Shown here: positions 46,331 to 56,441 of the stretch, in pieces | Position numbering within the stretch: the stretch's first letter is position 1 | Layout: each line of letters starts with the position of its first letter | Source of the DNA: Brevibacillus brevis | GTDB taxonomy: Bacteria > Bacillota > Bacilli > Brevibacillales > Brevibacillaceae | Assembly: GCF_900637055.1 (NCBI RefSeq) | Contig: NZ_LR134338.1 | Span: 27,501-91,500 of the forward strand | Direction of reading: 5' to 3' | DNA length: 64,000 nt | The notes under the pieces: model-generated | Databases searched by the model: none | What the model saw: the letters and a program-made list of their open reading frames with translations, nothing else | What the model was told of the DNA's origin: nothing | Program-made: the position numbers and the translations under genes

Positions 46331-46417
46331 CTACTCCTTTACCCTTAATAAACGCAAGCTATTTAAAGTCACAATTAGAGTAGCTCCCATGCAGCTGACA
46401 TCACCGGCAAACGTATG
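46331..46417 (-). pseudogene. cadA 3' fragment
   Basis: Reverse strand encodes SCMGATLIVTLNSLRLLRVKE-stop. This matches the end of the intact CadA at 52579 ([21 protein letters not shown]) in all but a few residues. The remainder of the gene is absent. Confidence 0.75.
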
Positions 46418-46439
46418 GGTTAAACTGGGATTTCATTGA

Positions 46440-46631
46440 TTACCTCGTTATACTCAAACTACGCATCGTGATCGCCAACAGCTCTATCTGGATTGGAAAT
46501 TCCTCTAGAACTTGTCCGGATTGGGGATACGTTTTTTCCAGTTCGGAGTGTGCCTGTGCCGGCACTACCTGGAAGAGTAAAAACAATAACAGTAAGAGAA
46601 TTACTTTCCGTATAGAATTCACGCTTGTCAT
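46440..46631 (-). pseudogene. Truncated copper-resistance CopC-like gene
   Basis: 63 codons: a signal peptide (VILLLLLFLLFQVVPAQA) and the CopC N-terminus (HSELEKTYPQSGQVLEEFPI). The sequence then leaves the family and stops. Metal-binding His after the signal is kept, but the domain is cut short. Confidence 0.65.
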
Positions 46632-46645
46632 CTTTCTTACTTGCG

Positions 46646-47404
46646 CTAATGCAGCGTTGGAGCTAACAGATGAAAACCCCACTGAAGAAGAAAATACAAG
46701 AATATCCCCAAAAAGAACAAGGAAGCGATCGGTCTATCTTCCGCTGCGTTCACAACAGGTAGTAAATCTGTTCCCGCTACGTAAAGAAAAATGCCCGCAG
46801 TAAAAGCAATCGCGATTGCCGTAATTTGTTCATGCGGCAAAGCGACGTGCGAGAGCATCATCGCAACGACGGCACCGAAAATGGTTGAAAGACCTAACAG
46901 AAGCGCTGCAACTACTGCCTGTCCCCGCTTTCTTGACATAGCAAAAACGATGGATGAAATGGTTAAACCATCAGGAATTTTATGCATCAGAATTGCAATT
47001 AACACTGTTACACCTAACCGAACGTCCACTTCAAAACTGGCAACGATGGATAACCCGTCAAAGAAGGTATGAATCATCATGCCAAAAAATGCTCCTACGG
47101 CAGCACTTTTCTCGTTACCATGATGATGCGTTTCTTCACCGAAATGGAAGTGGGACGCTACAAACTGCTGAAAGAAAAACAATGCCATAATTCCTGCCAA
47201 AACAAAAACCGGCGTTGTTGGCATTACTTCAATTGCCTCGGGGATTAAATCCATGATCGCAATTGAAAGGAGTAACCCTGCACTCAGCGCCATCAAACCA
47301 TTGATGCCTCGTTTTGACCAGTGTTTTTTAAATAAGATGAATAACCCACCGACTACATTTGCAGCAGCGGCGAGGAGAACAAAACCGACTACACTCCAGC
47401 TCAA
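46646..47404 (-). CDS. ZIP-family metal transporter
   Basis: 252 residues with eight predicted membrane segments. A His-rich loop (SHFHFGEETHHHGN, about 108-121) is followed by ZIP core helices IHTFFDGLSIVASFE and LMHKIPDGLTIS (binuclear metal site). ZIP proteins usually import zinc or other divalent metals into the cytoplasm. The best start is TTG 47404 with AAGGTG eight bases upstream; GTG 47413 is possible. It lies between the left end and an internal copy of that end. Confidence 0.88.
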   Translation of the reverse strand: MSWSVVGFVLLAAAANVVGGLFILFKKHWSKRGINGLMALSAGLLLSIAIMDLIPEAIEVMPTTPVFVLAGIMALFFFQQFVASHFHFGEETHHHGNEKSAAVGAFFGMMIHTFFDGLSIVASFEVDVRLGVTVLIAILMHKIPDGLTISSIVFAMSRKRGQAVVAALLLGLSTIFGAVVAMMLSHVALPHEQITAIAIAFTAGIFLYVAGTDLLPVVNAAEDRPIASLFFLGIFLYFLLQWGFHLLAPTLH

Positions 47405-47489
47405 TACGATCACACCTTATTTCGTACTCAGAAAAACGGAGGATTAACCCCCCCTTTCTTCACTTTTAACTCAGAAACGCATGCTATTT

Positions 47490-47562
47490 TAGGTAACACC
47501 AACAAAACGCGGATTTACACCGTTGGTGGGATCTGGACCTAAAAAAACCGGTTCTCACCATG
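47490..47562 (+). repeat. Internal, degenerate copy of the transposon left end
   Basis: GGTAACACCAACAAAACGCG and following bases, including CCGGTTCTCACCATGC, align with the left terminus and its subterminal region in the same orientation, about 1.3 kb inside. The outer GGGG is missing. Confidence 0.75.
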
Positions 47563-47629
47563 CTTAGAAGTAATTTCGAATTCAACTCCTGGTTGGGAGC
47601 TGTGATAATTTGAATGATGCGACTGTTCT

Positions 47630-48607
47630 TTAGTGTCTATCTCCTCTTGTTACCAAATCGCCAATACCTATTGCTTGCTTACCCATTTGAATCCATGCCT
47701 GTTCAAACGCATCTTTTCTTTTTTTTATGTTTTTACCCGATGTTAAACTTGGATCGTTAAAATAAACATATTCTTGATCAACACCCGTTAAAAGAACGGA
47801 ATGCTGATGCCAAGTAGTTGAAATAGGTCCGTCTTTCGTCATCCACTGGACTAACCTTGTATCAACTTTTTTATATTTGGTATTAACGATTACCCAAATC
47901 GGTTTTCCATTTTTCACAACGTGTAAAATATCATCAAATGACAAACCTGAATAATTGACTACTCGACTTCCTGCGTACTTTTGAGCTAATTTTTCAATAG
48001 GAGTATGAAAAACTCCGAACCCAGGTTTGCTCCTATCATACATATCGCCAACAAAACCCTTATAAGGATTCCCCCAAAACATTTGACCACTCTGATCATA
48101 TGTTAAAGAGGTTCTATCTTTCGTGATTTCTGCGGCAAGCTCCATTTTATTTACCTGAAAACCGTAGTATTGCAATAACATAGCTAAAGCCGTAACTTCG
48201 CAACCACGTGGTAACTCTGGATGCTGACTTACAAAAGGGGCGTCAACATGGTCTTTATAAATATCGCCGGGTCGTTTTCCCCAGACGGTCACTTGATTTT
48301 TGGTTCTTATTGTTACAGAAAACGGCAATGATTTCGCAAAGTGAATGGCTTCGGGTAAGCTTTTAAACCCTTGAAAAAACTGTCCTTCTTTGAAAAGTAA
48401 ATAAGGGACATCATCTATTTCGTTCTTTTTCGTTCCTAATTTATTTTGTGCCACTTCAGCCTGGGGTAAACCCTTGATAACCTCAACAAGCTGATCGATG
48501 GTGATATGTTGTTTTCTTGCATAAAACATTCCGAAGAAACTTAATTCAAATAAAGTGATTACCGCTAAGATGTATCTTATCCTCTTCCATTTACTACCGA
48601 GGCCCAT
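47630..48607 (-). CDS. Membrane-anchored C39-like (papain-fold) peptidase
   Basis: 325 residues. An N-terminal membrane anchor (YILAVITLFELSFFGMFYA) is followed by an extracellular domain. Its cysteine nucleophile segment is PFVSQHPELPRGCEVTALAM, and the His/Asp partner region is TTWHQHSVLLTGVDQEYVYFNDP. The pattern fits the Peptidase_C39_2 group. Substrate unknown. Transposon cargo. Confidence 0.85.
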   Translation of the reverse strand: MGLGSKWKRIRYILAVITLFELSFFGMFYARKQHITIDQLVEVIKGLPQAEVAQNKLGTKKNEIDDVPYLLFKEGQFFQGFKSLPEAIHFAKSLPFSVTIRTKNQVTVWGKRPGDIYKDHVDAPFVSQHPELPRGCEVTALAMLLQYYGFQVNKMELAAEITKDRTSLTYDQSGQMFWGNPYKGFVGDMYDRSKPGFGVFHTPIEKLAQKYAGSRVVNYSGLSFDDILHVVKNGKPIWVIVNTKYKKVDTRLVQWMTKDGPISTTWHQHSVLLTGVDQEYVYFNDPSLTSGKNIKKRKDAFEQAWIQMGKQAIGIGDLVTRGDRH

Positions 48608-48670
48608 GGGATCACCTGATTACTTTTTTCGAAAGAGTAGTTATCTCATATATGCGTTGCCTGTACGTCC

Positions 48671-49339
48671 TTATTTGATCTTCTTGGCATGATAAAGGGA
48701 CAAGGTTCCATAAATCGTCATGAATCTAGAAGTTTCTTTAACGACGTTAAATCCTGAATGCTTGATAAGTTTTGGCAATAAACCCTCTACGTTATCTTTG
48801 GTGGTAGTAAATCCATCAAGGATTTGAATGGACAAGAAGGCTATACGCATGAGTTGATTGTGAGGCTTTCCCCAATCCGCTAGATGAAGTTCACCATCTG
48901 GCTTTAAAACACGGTAAATCTCATCTAGTGTTGCTTTTTTACTTTCGTGGGATAAATGGTGAAACATTAGGCATGAAACAACTCGATCAAATGAATGATC
49001 CGGATACGGTAGCTCAAAAGACATTCCTTGATCAAAAATGATGTCCATTCCCACACTGGCGTTTTTTCCCCTGGCAATTTCGAGAACTTTTGGATCAGCA
49101 TCCAATCCGAACACTTCCGTGTTCGGATTCGCTTGTTTTATGAGTAGAGTTAGCGTACCGGTTCCACATCCAAGATCAAGTACACGTTGTCCAGATCTGA
49201 GTTGAATTTGTTGGATGAGTCGGTTTTTAAAGGAAGATTCCCGCATTGTCCAGCGAAGAATCGGATCATAAATCGATGTAAGCCAATGAAATCGTAGAGC
49301 AGGGATAAAATCATTTCGCCTATCTTCCCCTTTTTTCAT
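48671..49339 (-). CDS. Class I SAM-dependent methyltransferase
   Basis: 222 residues. SAM motif I is VLDLGCGTGTLTLLIKQA; motif II region ELPYPDHSFDRVVSCLMFHH; then LKPDGELHLADWG. UbiE/Methyltransf_11-like, substrate unknown. ATG 49339 behind GAGAGGGG. Similar methyltransferases accompany metal(loid) resistance genes, but nothing here proves that role. Confidence 0.88.
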   Translation of the reverse strand: MKKGEDRRNDFIPALRFHWLTSIYDPILRWTMRESSFKNRLIQQIQLRSGQRVLDLGCGTGTLTLLIKQANPNTEVFGLDADPKVLEIARGKNASVGMDIIFDQGMSFELPYPDHSFDRVVSCLMFHHLSHESKKATLDEIYRVLKPDGELHLADWGKPHNQLMRIAFLSIQILDGFTTTKDNVEGLLPKLIKHSGFNVVKETSRFMTIYGTLSLYHAKKIK

Positions 49340-49472
49340 ACGAAAACCCCTCTCAATTTGTTTTTACGTCAGGGACAACTTTGGTGAGCGGATTGCTTTA
49401 AATCAAAGCATATATTTGGACAGCCAGTCATATAAATACTTTAGTCATTCTACCCTTTAAAGGGGGATTATT

Positions 49473-50168
49473 ATGTCCATCGAATGGGGAGCTAGTTTTC
49501 CTGTCCTAAGTGCAATTATTCTTGGAATAATCGGGGCAATGGAACCTTGTCAACTTTCGAACAACACGGCAGCTTTTTTGTTGATTGGAAAAAAGGGGGC
49601 CACTATTGAAAACCTACCAAAAAGGGAGTTCCTTTTTTTTGTCTTTGGAAAAATAATAGCTTACTGGGTGTTAGGTTTTTGCATCTTAACTTTTGGTCAC
49701 AGCATCTCTGATACAATTTCTCCCTTATTTGATTGGGTTAACAAATTACTTGGTCCATTATTTATCTTAGTGGGTCTATTTCTGCTCAGAGTTATACACT
49801 TCCCTTTCAAAGGGCGTGGCTTTGTAACTCGAATGCTCCATCCTCTCTCCAGCAGGCAAGATAGTGGTGAAGCGGCCTTTGCGGTTGGAGTAGTTATGGC
49901 TTTAGGATTTTGTCCAACCATGTTTTGGTTATTTTTCGGTTTATTAGTTCCACTTATGTTTGCCAGTTCCCTTGGCGTCATACTCCCCGTTGTTTTTGCC
50001 TTGGGGACCGCAGTTCCCCTTTTCATTTCAATATGGTTATTGATCCGTTTACATAATCATCCCTCCGCCAATCGGCATTCCAAGCGATGGGGGTCAATCA
50101 TACACCGTGTTGCCGGTGTCATTTTAATCTTGTTAGGGATTCGTGAAATTGTAACCTATTGGATATAG
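49473..50168 (+). CDS. CcdA/DsbD-like membrane protein (UreH/SafE type)
   Basis: 231 residues with six hydrophobic segments. The core pair of motifs is IIGAMEPCQLSNNTAAFLLI and MALGFCPTMFWLFFGLLVP, each with one cysteine, as in DsbD_2-type thiol-transfer or export proteins. It is the only cargo gene before the cytochrome read rightward. It may help move reducing equivalents or sulfur compounds across the membrane. Confidence 0.75.
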   Translation: MSIEWGASFPVLSAIILGIIGAMEPCQLSNNTAAFLLIGKKGATIENLPKREFLFFVFGKIIAYWVLGFCILTFGHSISDTISPLFDWVNKLLGPLFILVGLFLLRVIHFPFKGRGFVTRMLHPLSSRQDSGEAAFAVGVVMALGFCPTMFWLFFGLLVPLMFASSLGVILPVVFALGTAVPLFISIWLLIRLHNHPSANRHSKRWGSIIHRVAGVILILLGIREIVTYWI

Positions 50169-50213
50169 ATTGGATTTGGAAATATCGAAATCGAATTGAA
50201 AGAGGATCGCTCC

Positions 50214-50924
50214 TTAGAATCCTGTAAAACCCCCATACAGTCGTATCAAAAAGACTGTGATATCCGTCATTTTGTTCGTGTACAACAGGATCCCAAATAA
50301 GATCATGAAGGCTCCTCCGATCTTCATAAACCGTTCTGAGTACTTTGCAATTGCATTTATTTTACTGATGAAGAACGTCATCAAGAAAAAAGGAATGGCA
50401 AATCCGAGTGTATAAGCAAGGGTATAGTATATTGCGTTTGTTGGATTTGTTACCCCCAGTACAATGATCGAGGATAAGATAGGACCCACACACGGTGTCC
50501 AACCTGCGGCATAGGTTACCCCAACGATAACGGAACCAAAATAACCCAACGGCCGATTCTTTACTTCAATCTTCCAACTTTTCATCAGCATTTCCGTTTT
50601 AAAAAAGCCCACCATGATCAGACCCAACAAGACTAAAAGAATGCCGCCAATTTGTCTTACTAATTCCTGATAGTCCGAAAACAGACTTCCTAGTAACGAG
50701 GTAGATAAACCAAGCGCAACAAATACAATGGAGAACCCTGTGATAAAAAACAGGGTATGGAACATAGCTTGACGTCTGAATACCAGCGGCCCCTTTTTTA
50801 CCTCCTCAGCCGTAATACCTGTGATGTACGATAAAAAAGATGGATACAATGGTAGACAGCATGGGGAAATAAATGACAGTAAGCCCGCCCCAAACGCAAG
50901 CAACAACGAAACATTTGAATCCAC
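50214..50924 (-). CDS. ccdA: Cytochrome c biogenesis protein CcdA
   Basis: 236 residues, six membrane helices. The redox cysteines lie in FISPCCLPLYPSFLSYITG and AAGWTPCVGPILSSIIV. CcdA carries electrons from cytoplasmic thioredoxin to extracytoplasmic thiol proteins, keeping apocytochrome CxxCH cysteines reduced. GTG start with GGAGGG. A TlpA/ResA-type partner is encoded upstream in the same direction, and a di-haem cytochrome is in the same transposon. Confidence 0.92.
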   Translation of the reverse strand: MDSNVSLLLAFGAGLLSFISPCCLPLYPSFLSYITGITAEEVKKGPLVFRRQAMFHTLFFITGFSIVFVALGLSTSLLGSLFSDYQELVRQIGGILLVLLGLIMVGFFKTEMLMKSWKIEVKNRPLGYFGSVIVGVTYAAGWTPCVGPILSSIIVLGVTNPTNAIYYTLAYTLGFAIPFFLMTFFISKINAIAKYSERFMKIGGAFMILFGILLYTNKMTDITVFLIRLYGGFTGF

Positions 50925-50957
50925 TTGGAACCCTCCGATAATTATTACTTCGACTGT

Positions 50958-51251
50958 TTATTCATTCTTTTTCGTAAGGTGTTTTATGATTGTAAATATC
51001 AATTTAATGACTGGCAATAATACAAGGAATGCAACAAAAAATGCTAGGAGATATGGAGAAAGATTAGGCTTTTCGGAGGACACCTGATTCTTTTTTGTTT
51101 CAGGGGACATATGGCTTTCTCCCTCTATTGTCCCGTTTATCATCGGATTGCTTTGTACAGATATTGCATCAGCTTGCACGGATTCCGGGGAAAATAATTG
51201 TAAGAGAAAGAAAACGAAAGCAAGTGTTACATGAAATAATCTTACATCCAT
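50958..51251 (-). CDS. Small membrane protein, unknown
   Basis: 97 residues. Signal sequence or first helix (VTLAFVFFLLQLFS), a polar external loop, then a C-terminal helix (YLLAFFVAFLVLLPVIKLIF) with a basic tail. It sits between ccdA and tlpA, so it may take part in cytochrome maturation. No family recognised. Confidence 0.65.
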   Translation of the reverse strand: MDVRLFHVTLAFVFFLLQLFSPESVQADAISVQSNPMINGTIEGESHMSPETKKNQVSSEKPNLSPYLLAFFVAFLVLLPVIKLIFTIIKHLTKKNE

Positions 51252-51301
51252 GATCTTCTCCCCCCTTTAACTAACGCATGTTTACAACATAAACTTGGTA
51301 T

Positions 51302-51826
51302 TTAAGGTAAAATCTTCTGAATTTTGTTCAACATGATTGTCTCGGTCATTTCTCCGATAAACTGGTCACGGATGATGCCATCTTTATCAATAAAGTAGGT
51401 GTGTGGAATTGGGCTAATTCGATATAACTGGGTTACGATTCGTTCGCTATCCAACCAAATCGGAAATGTTGCGCCGACGGATTGCACAAATGGTTTAACA
51501 ACGATCGGCGATTCTCCAATATTAATGCCAATGACAACCAATCCTTTTTCCTTGAATCGTTCATATTGTTTCTCTAACGCTGGCATTTCCGTTTTGCAGG
51601 GTATACACCAGGATCCCCAAAAATTTAGAACAACTGCTTTCCCACGGTAATCGGAGAGCTTTTTAAATGTGTCATCATCCAGTTGCTTTAGGCTGAAGTT
51701 AGGTGCTTCTTTCCCCACTTCCGGTCCCTCTTCTTTAAAGGCACTCGAGTATATCGCAAACCCTAGCGCAAATATAACAAAAGCATAATTCCAGAACGAA
51801 CGAATAAACGGACTCCTCTCGACATA
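51302..51826 (-). CDS. TlpA/ResA-type thiol-disulfide oxidoreductase
   Basis: The open frame starts at ATG 51826 with GGAGGAG upstream, giving 174 residues. An N-terminal membrane anchor (SGIMLFVIFALGFAIYSSAF) is followed by a thioredoxin fold with the active site NFWGSWCIPCKTEMPAL (CxxC) and cis-Pro region ISPIPHTYFIDKDG. Such proteins reduce apocytochrome c cysteines using electrons from CcdA. An internal GTG at 51718 would remove the anchor and is unlikely. Confidence 0.93.
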   Translation of the reverse strand, partial: YVERSPFIRSFWNYAFVIFALGFAIYSSAFKEEGPEVGKEAPNFSLKQLDDDTFKKLSDYRGKAVVLNFWGSWCIPCKTEMPALEKQYERFKEKGLVVIGINIGESPIVVKPFVQSVGATFPIWLDSERIVTQLYRISPIPHTYFIDKDGIIRDQFIGEMTETIMLNKIQKILP

Positions 51827-51855
51827 AGCTCCTCCAACCTCACAGAATTTGATTA

Positions 51856-52314
51856 TTATTCGATTTCTCTCGTCGTCCGTTTCAACTTGTCTTCTTTCCA
51901 GCTTGTCACTGCGAGTATCACCCCACCGATAACGATTGCGGTATCCGCGGTGTTAAAGATCGGGTAGTTAATAAAACGGATATCAAAAAAATCGACGACT
52001 TCTCCGTAAAAAACCCGGTCAACAACATTTCCGAGTGCTCCTCCCAGAAACAATCCCAGCCCGAACTGCTGCATTCGATTTGTGATCTTTTTTGCATAGA
52101 TGGAACCTGCTGCGACTACAACGATAGCAATCGTTATAAGAAGCCATCTTTGCCCAGCCATAATCCCCCATGCAGCTCCAGGGTTCCGATGGGATGTTAG
52201 ATGGAATATGCCTTGAATAAGTGGAATCGTTTCCCCTAGCTCCATATAATTTTTAACTACAAACTTTGCTGCTTGATCAATACATACCGCGATTATCATC
52301 CAAAAATAGACCAT
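51856..52314 (-). CDS. lspA: Lipoprotein signal peptidase
   Basis: 152 residues, four membrane helices. Catalytic aspartates are in LGGALGNVVDRVFYGEVVDF and FNTADTAIVIGG, as in family A8. It cleaves prolipoproteins at the lipidated cysteine. It starts at ATG 52314 behind GAGGTG. lspA copies are commonly found within heavy-metal resistance elements near czc/cad genes; this is likely a second copy in the genome. Confidence 0.94.
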   Translation of the reverse strand: MVYFWMIIAVCIDQAAKFVVKNYMELGETIPLIQGIFHLTSHRNPGAAWGIMAGQRWLLITIAIVVVAAGSIYAKKITNRMQQFGLGLFLGGALGNVVDRVFYGEVVDFFDIRFINYPIFNTADTAIVIGGVILAVTSWKEDKLKRTTREIE

Positions 52315-52334
52315 TTCACACCTCATTGTCATTG

Positions 52335-52578
52335 GTACAGGTTAAAAACCTTGATCCCTTTGATACCCCTCGGTCACTTTCAAACGCACGGTTAGCCGAT
52401 TCGGTACCGTTTGTATTAGTTGAACCACCTGACCGAGATCCATATAAGTCGCTACACTCCATTTGATCTATTGGTTAACGGCAAAAGCGAAAATCGCGAC
52501 GATATAGTAACGAACCAGATACACACATCTTTTCAAAGAAAGAGTCAGGGGCGTAATACCCCTAACTCGCCAGAGTAT
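52335..52578. other. Intergenic, no gene seen
   Basis: No credible coding sequence, hairpin or repeat was recognised between lspA and cadA. Confidence 0.4.
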
Positions 52579-54735
52579 TTATTCTTTCACACGCATGAGT
52601 CTCAATCCGTTTAATGCAACCAGGAGTGTTGCGCCCATATCGGAAAGGATGGCAATCCACAGCGTCAGCCAACCTGGAATAACGAGCAGCAAAGCAATCA
52701 ATTTAATCGCGAGCGCAAAGGTGATGTTTTGTTTGATGATGCTCAATGCATTTCGGCTTAGTTTTATCGCGAATGGCAGTTTCCTTAAATCGTCACCCAT
52801 CAAAGCCACATCTGCCGTTTCCAGCGCGGTGTCAGTGCCGGCTCCGCCCATGGCGATGCCAACCGTAGAAGCGGCCAGTGCAGGGGCATCATTCACGCCA
52901 TCCCCGACCATGGCTACGTTTCCGTAATCGGATCTCAATTGTTTAATAAAGTCCAATTTTTCCTGCGGCAGCAGTTCCGCCTGAACATCCGATACGCCGA
53001 CATGTCCGCCGACGGCAGTTGCCGTACCCTTGTTATCGCCGGTAAGCATAATGGTTTTTTTGATACCCAGATGGTGCAGCTTTTGAATAACGTCCTTACT
53101 TGACTCGCGAACTTCGTCCGCTACGGCGATCACCGCGAGAATTGCACTGTCAGTTCCGACAACCATTGCCGTCTTGCCCTGGTTTTGAAGGGTTGTAACC
53201 AACTGCTCTTGCTCGCTGCTGAAATGAACTGTCGGCAGTTCCTTGAAGAGTTTTGGATTGCCAATGTAAAACGTCGTTCCGTTGACAATCCCTTTAATGC
53301 CTTTGCCTGTAATCGAAGAAAAATCTTCAACGCTGACATCAGAGTACGAAATGTTTTCCTCTTCGGCCTTTCTCATGATCGCTGACGCGAGAGGATGTTG
53401 AGAGCGGTACTCTAATGCAGTAATGACGGAAAACAATTCCGATTCATTTGTCTCATTGTTAAACACCTTGAAATCCGTTACAACCGGGACTCCTTTTGTG
53501 AGCGTGCCGGTTTTATCAAATGCAATAGCCTTCAAGGCTCCCATTTCTTCGAGATACACGCCGCCTTTGATCAGGACACCGTTTTTGGCCGCATTTCCGA
53601 TCGCCGACACGATGGAAATGGGAGTCGATATCACAAGTGCGCAAGGACAACCTACAACGAGTACAGATAAGCCTTGATAAATCCATGCCGCCCAACTTCC
53701 ATCAAAGAAAAGCGGAGGAATAACCGCAACTAAAGCGGCAACTATCATGATGATGGGTGTGTAGTATTTCGCAAATTTATCAACAAACGCTTGTGAAGGA
53801 GCACGTTCACCCTGTGCTTCCTCAACCAGATGAATAATCTTCGCAATGGTTGTATCATCCACAAGTTTTGTTACCTTAACTTCAAGCAATCCTTCTTCAT
53901 TTAACGTGCCGGCAAAGACATCGTCATTGACCGTCTTTTCTACCGGCACGGACTCACCGGTAATAGCAGCTTGATTCACGGCGGAGTATCCACTTACAAC
54001 CACACCGTCCATAGCGATCTTTTGACCGGGTTTCACGATCATAATGTCCCCGACGGCGATATCATCGACATGGATCATCATCTCTTGTCCATTACGTCTT
54101 ACAAGAGCTTCTTTTGGAGCGATGTCCATTAAGGAGCGAATCGATTGTCTCGCACGATCCATAGAGAAGCGTTCCAAGGCTTCACTAATGGCAAACAAAA
54201 TAACGACGATCGCGCCTTCTGCCCATTCTCCGATAATCGCGGCTCCAATAATGGCCACTGTCATCAAGGTTTTCATGTCAAATTCAAACCGAAGCAAGTT
54301 TTGGAAACCAACTTTAAATAGTGAAAATCCCCCCATTACAATAGAGGCCGCAAATAATAAGGAAGTGATCAGGTTTTCTTCGCCATTGACATACTGGGAA
54401 AGATAACCGAATACGAGCAATAACGTCGCATTCAGTAACGTGCTGTACTTTTTATAGAATGGCTCCTTGACTTCCTTTTTGACTTCTACCGTCGCTGCCC
54501 GTACGGGTTTTTCCGGCGTTACCTTCAGATTTTCAAATGCGCCGGCTTTCTCCAGTTCTTCAATCGTTGCATCACCGTACACGGTGATTTTTGAAGCGCC
54601 AAAGTTCACTTTTGCATCCCGAACGCCAGGAATCTGCTTCACATTATTCTCAAACTTCCCTGCGCAATTCGCGCAGGTGAATCCTTCAACGCGGTAGACA
54701 TTTTTGCTGTCCATGGGTTCTGCCACTTTACTCAA
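52579..54735 (-). CDS. cadA: Cadmium/zinc-exporting P1B-type ATPase
   Basis: 718 residues. An N-terminal heavy-metal domain has [12 protein letters not shown] (Cys21, Cys24). Eight membrane helices, the CPC ion-binding motif in [11 protein letters not shown], phosphorylation motif [20 protein letters not shown] and [11 protein letters not shown] are all intact. It exports Cd2+, Zn2+ or Pb2+ from the cytoplasm. TTG 54735 overlaps the cadC stop region and has AAGGAGG nine bases upstream; longer upstream frames are not real. It forms an operon with cadC. Confidence 0.96.
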   Translation of the reverse strand: MSKVAEPMDSKNVYRVEGFTCANCAGKFENNVKQIPGVRDAKVNFGASKITVYGDATIEELEKAGAFENLKVTPEKPVRAATVEVKKEVKEPFYKKYSTLLNATLLLVFGYLSQYVNGEENLITSLLFAASIVMGGFSLFKVGFQNLLRFEFDMKTLMTVAIIGAAIIGEWAEGAIVVILFAISEALERFSMDRARQSIRSLMDIAPKEALVRRNGQEMMIHVDDIAVGDIMIVKPGQKIAMDGVVVSGYSAVNQAAITGESVPVEKTVNDDVFAGTLNEEGLLEVKVTKLVDDTTIAKIIHLVEEAQGERAPSQAFVDKFAKYYTPIIMIVAALVAVIPPLFFDGSWAAWIYQGLSVLVVGCPCALVISTPISIVSAIGNAAKNGVLIKGGVYLEEMGALKAIAFDKTGTLTKGVPVVTDFKVFNNETNESELFSVITALEYRSQHPLASAIMRKAEEENISYSDVSVEDFSSITGKGIKGIVNGTTFYIGNPKLFKELPTVHFSSEQEQLVTTLQNQGKTAMVVGTDSAILAVIAVADEVRESSKDVIQKLHHLGIKKTIMLTGDNKGTATAVGGHVGVSDVQAELLPQEKLDFIKQLRSDYGNVAMVGDGVNDAPALAASTVGIAMGGAGTDTALETADVALMGDDLRKLPFAIKLSRNALSIIKQNITFALAIKLIALLLVIPGWLTLWIAILSDMGATLLVALNGLRLMRVKE

Positions 54736-55096
54736 TGCCGACAACCTCCTTCTGATGCTCAATGGCGAGCCTAAGCATTTGTTTAATCTGCTCGTCTTCC
54801 AGTGAATAAAAAACAAGCTTTCCTTCCTTGCGGTACTTCGCAATACCCATATTCCGCAACAGCCGTAAATGATGGGACACTGTCGCCACGGTTGAGCCGA
54901 TAATATTGGCTACATCGCACACGCACAGTTCATCCTCATCGCACAGCGCATAAGCCACTTTTAGGCGCGTATGGTCTGCAAGCACCTTAAAGATTTGGGC
55001 CATGTCCTGAAAATAATGTTTGTTTAGCTTTTCCTTAACCCGACTTACCTTTTGCTCATCAAAACAAAAGATATCGCAAGTATCTCCACGTTCCAC
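54728..55096 (-). CDS. cadC: Cadmium-responsive ArsR/SmtB repressor
   Basis: 122 residues. The four thiolates used by CadC are all present at the classic positions: Cys7 and Cys11 (DTCDIFCF), Cys58 and Cys60 (ELCVCD). The winged helix reads [20 protein letters not shown]. Metal binding releases it from the operator just upstream and derepresses cadCA. It overlaps cadA by eight bases. Confidence 0.97.
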   Translation of the reverse strand: MERGDTCDIFCFDEQKVSRVKEKLNKHYFQDMAQIFKVLADHTRLKVAYALCDEDELCVCDVANIIGSTVATVSHHLRLLRNMGIAKYRKEGKLVFYSLEDEQIKQMLRLAIEHQKEVVGIE

Positions 55097-55111
55097 ACGG
55101 GATCACCTCGA

Positions 55112-55127
55112 TCAAATACTTATTTGA
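55112..55127 (-). promoter_or_regulatory. CadC operator
   Basis: The inverted repeat TCAAATA-CT-TATTTGA, 15 bp before the cadC start, fits the 5'-TCAAATA...TATTTGA core known for CadC operators. Confidence 0.8.
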
Positions 55128-55172
55128 TTATTATCATAGACCTCGTCGGATCGTTTGTCAAAAGAAAAATCC

Positions 55173-56404
55173 TTAAATATGAATGGGATGGCCAAGTGCC
55201 ACCTCTGCAGCTTCCGCTGACAGTTCCCCAAGTGTCGGATGCGCATGGATCGTAAGGGCCAAATCTTCCATGGTTGCTCCCATTTCGATTGCCAGGGCGA
55301 TCTCCGGAATCAGATCAGATGCGTTTGTGCCGACGATTTGCCCGCCAAGGATGAGCCCTGTTTTCTTATCACCAACAAGCTTGACAAAGCCCTCGGGCGC
55401 CGTTAAGGATAGTGCTCGCGCATTGGCCGCGAACGGGAACTTGCCAACCATCACTTCAAATCCTTGCTCCTTGGCCTCGGATTCGCTGAGGCCCACAGAA
55501 GCGATCTCGGGATCGGAAAAGACGACCGCCGGTATCACTTTATAGTCGAAGGCGCTTGGCAACCCAGCAATTGCTTCGGCAACAACTTTTCCTTCATAGG
55601 ATGCCTTATGCGCAAGTGCAGGTCCGGGTATAATATCGCCAATCGCGTGAATGTGAGGTATGGATGTTCGCCCTTGTTGATCAACTTCAACCAGCCCCCG
55701 GTCACCAATTTTTACCCCGATCCTGTCGAGACCGAGCTCCCCGTCCGTATTTGGACGACGGCCAACCGTGACCAAAACATAATCTGCGGTTACTTGTTTT
55801 TGCTCGTTATTAACGGTAAATGTAACGGTAATGTCTTTATCCGTTTGCGCGGCTGACTGAGCCATAGCTTCCGTGTAAACGATCGTACCAAGTGCATCCA
55901 AATGTTTGCTGATAATACGGGTAATGTCTTTCTCGAATCCCGGCAGTATGGTCGGCGTTCCTTCCAGTACCGTCACCTGCGATCCAAACTTGGCGTACAT
56001 TTGCCCAAGCTCGATGCCAATGTATCCTCCGCCGATCACAATTAGACGCTGGGGAATCTCCGTCAAACTGAGCGCCTCGGTCGATGACAAGATACGACCG
56101 CCGTAAGGGAATGGTTTTAGTTCGATCGGCCGGGAGCCAACGGCGACAATACAGTGATCAAACCGGTAACGAAGCGTTTCCTGTTCGTTATAAACACGTG
56201 CTTCGCGCTCATTGATAAATACTGCTTCTCCTTTGAACACCGTGATCTTATGTTTCTTCATCAGCGAATGGATACCCATCTTAAGCCGGTTTACAACATC
56301 CGACTGCTTCCAATGCTGAATCTGAGCGAAGTCAATCTCCACATTATTTGCTATTAATCCGGAGATGCCAACTGGGTGTGATGAATTGCATCCCCTACTA
56401 CCAT
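55173..56404 (-). pseudogene. Dihydrolipoamide dehydrogenase-like gene with internal deletion
   Basis: ATG 56404 (GGAGGG upstream) starts MVVGDAIHHTQLASPD then stops. A shifted frame continues from GISGLIANNVEIDFAQIQHW to a normal E3 C-terminus with NAD site VIGGGYIGIELG, HAIGDIIPGPALAHKASYEG and catalytic IHAHPTLGE. The segment that should hold the FAD GxGxxG and the redox-active CxxxxC (about 60 residues) is deleted. A longer frame from 56432 lacks these parts as well. Not a functional enzyme. Confidence 0.88.
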
Positions 56405-56441
56405 TGTGTTTCCCTCCAGTTCGTGTTTTCAAATGTGATTG

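Noticed and set aside
51302..51718. TlpA-like protein starting at the internal GTG
   Set aside because: The frame is open to ATG 51826 with an excellent ribosome binding site and adds the expected membrane anchor.
55173..56432. Functional dihydrolipoamide dehydrogenase or mercuric reductase of 419 residues
   Set aside because: The FAD GxGxxG and the redox disulfide are missing, and the true start is out of frame.
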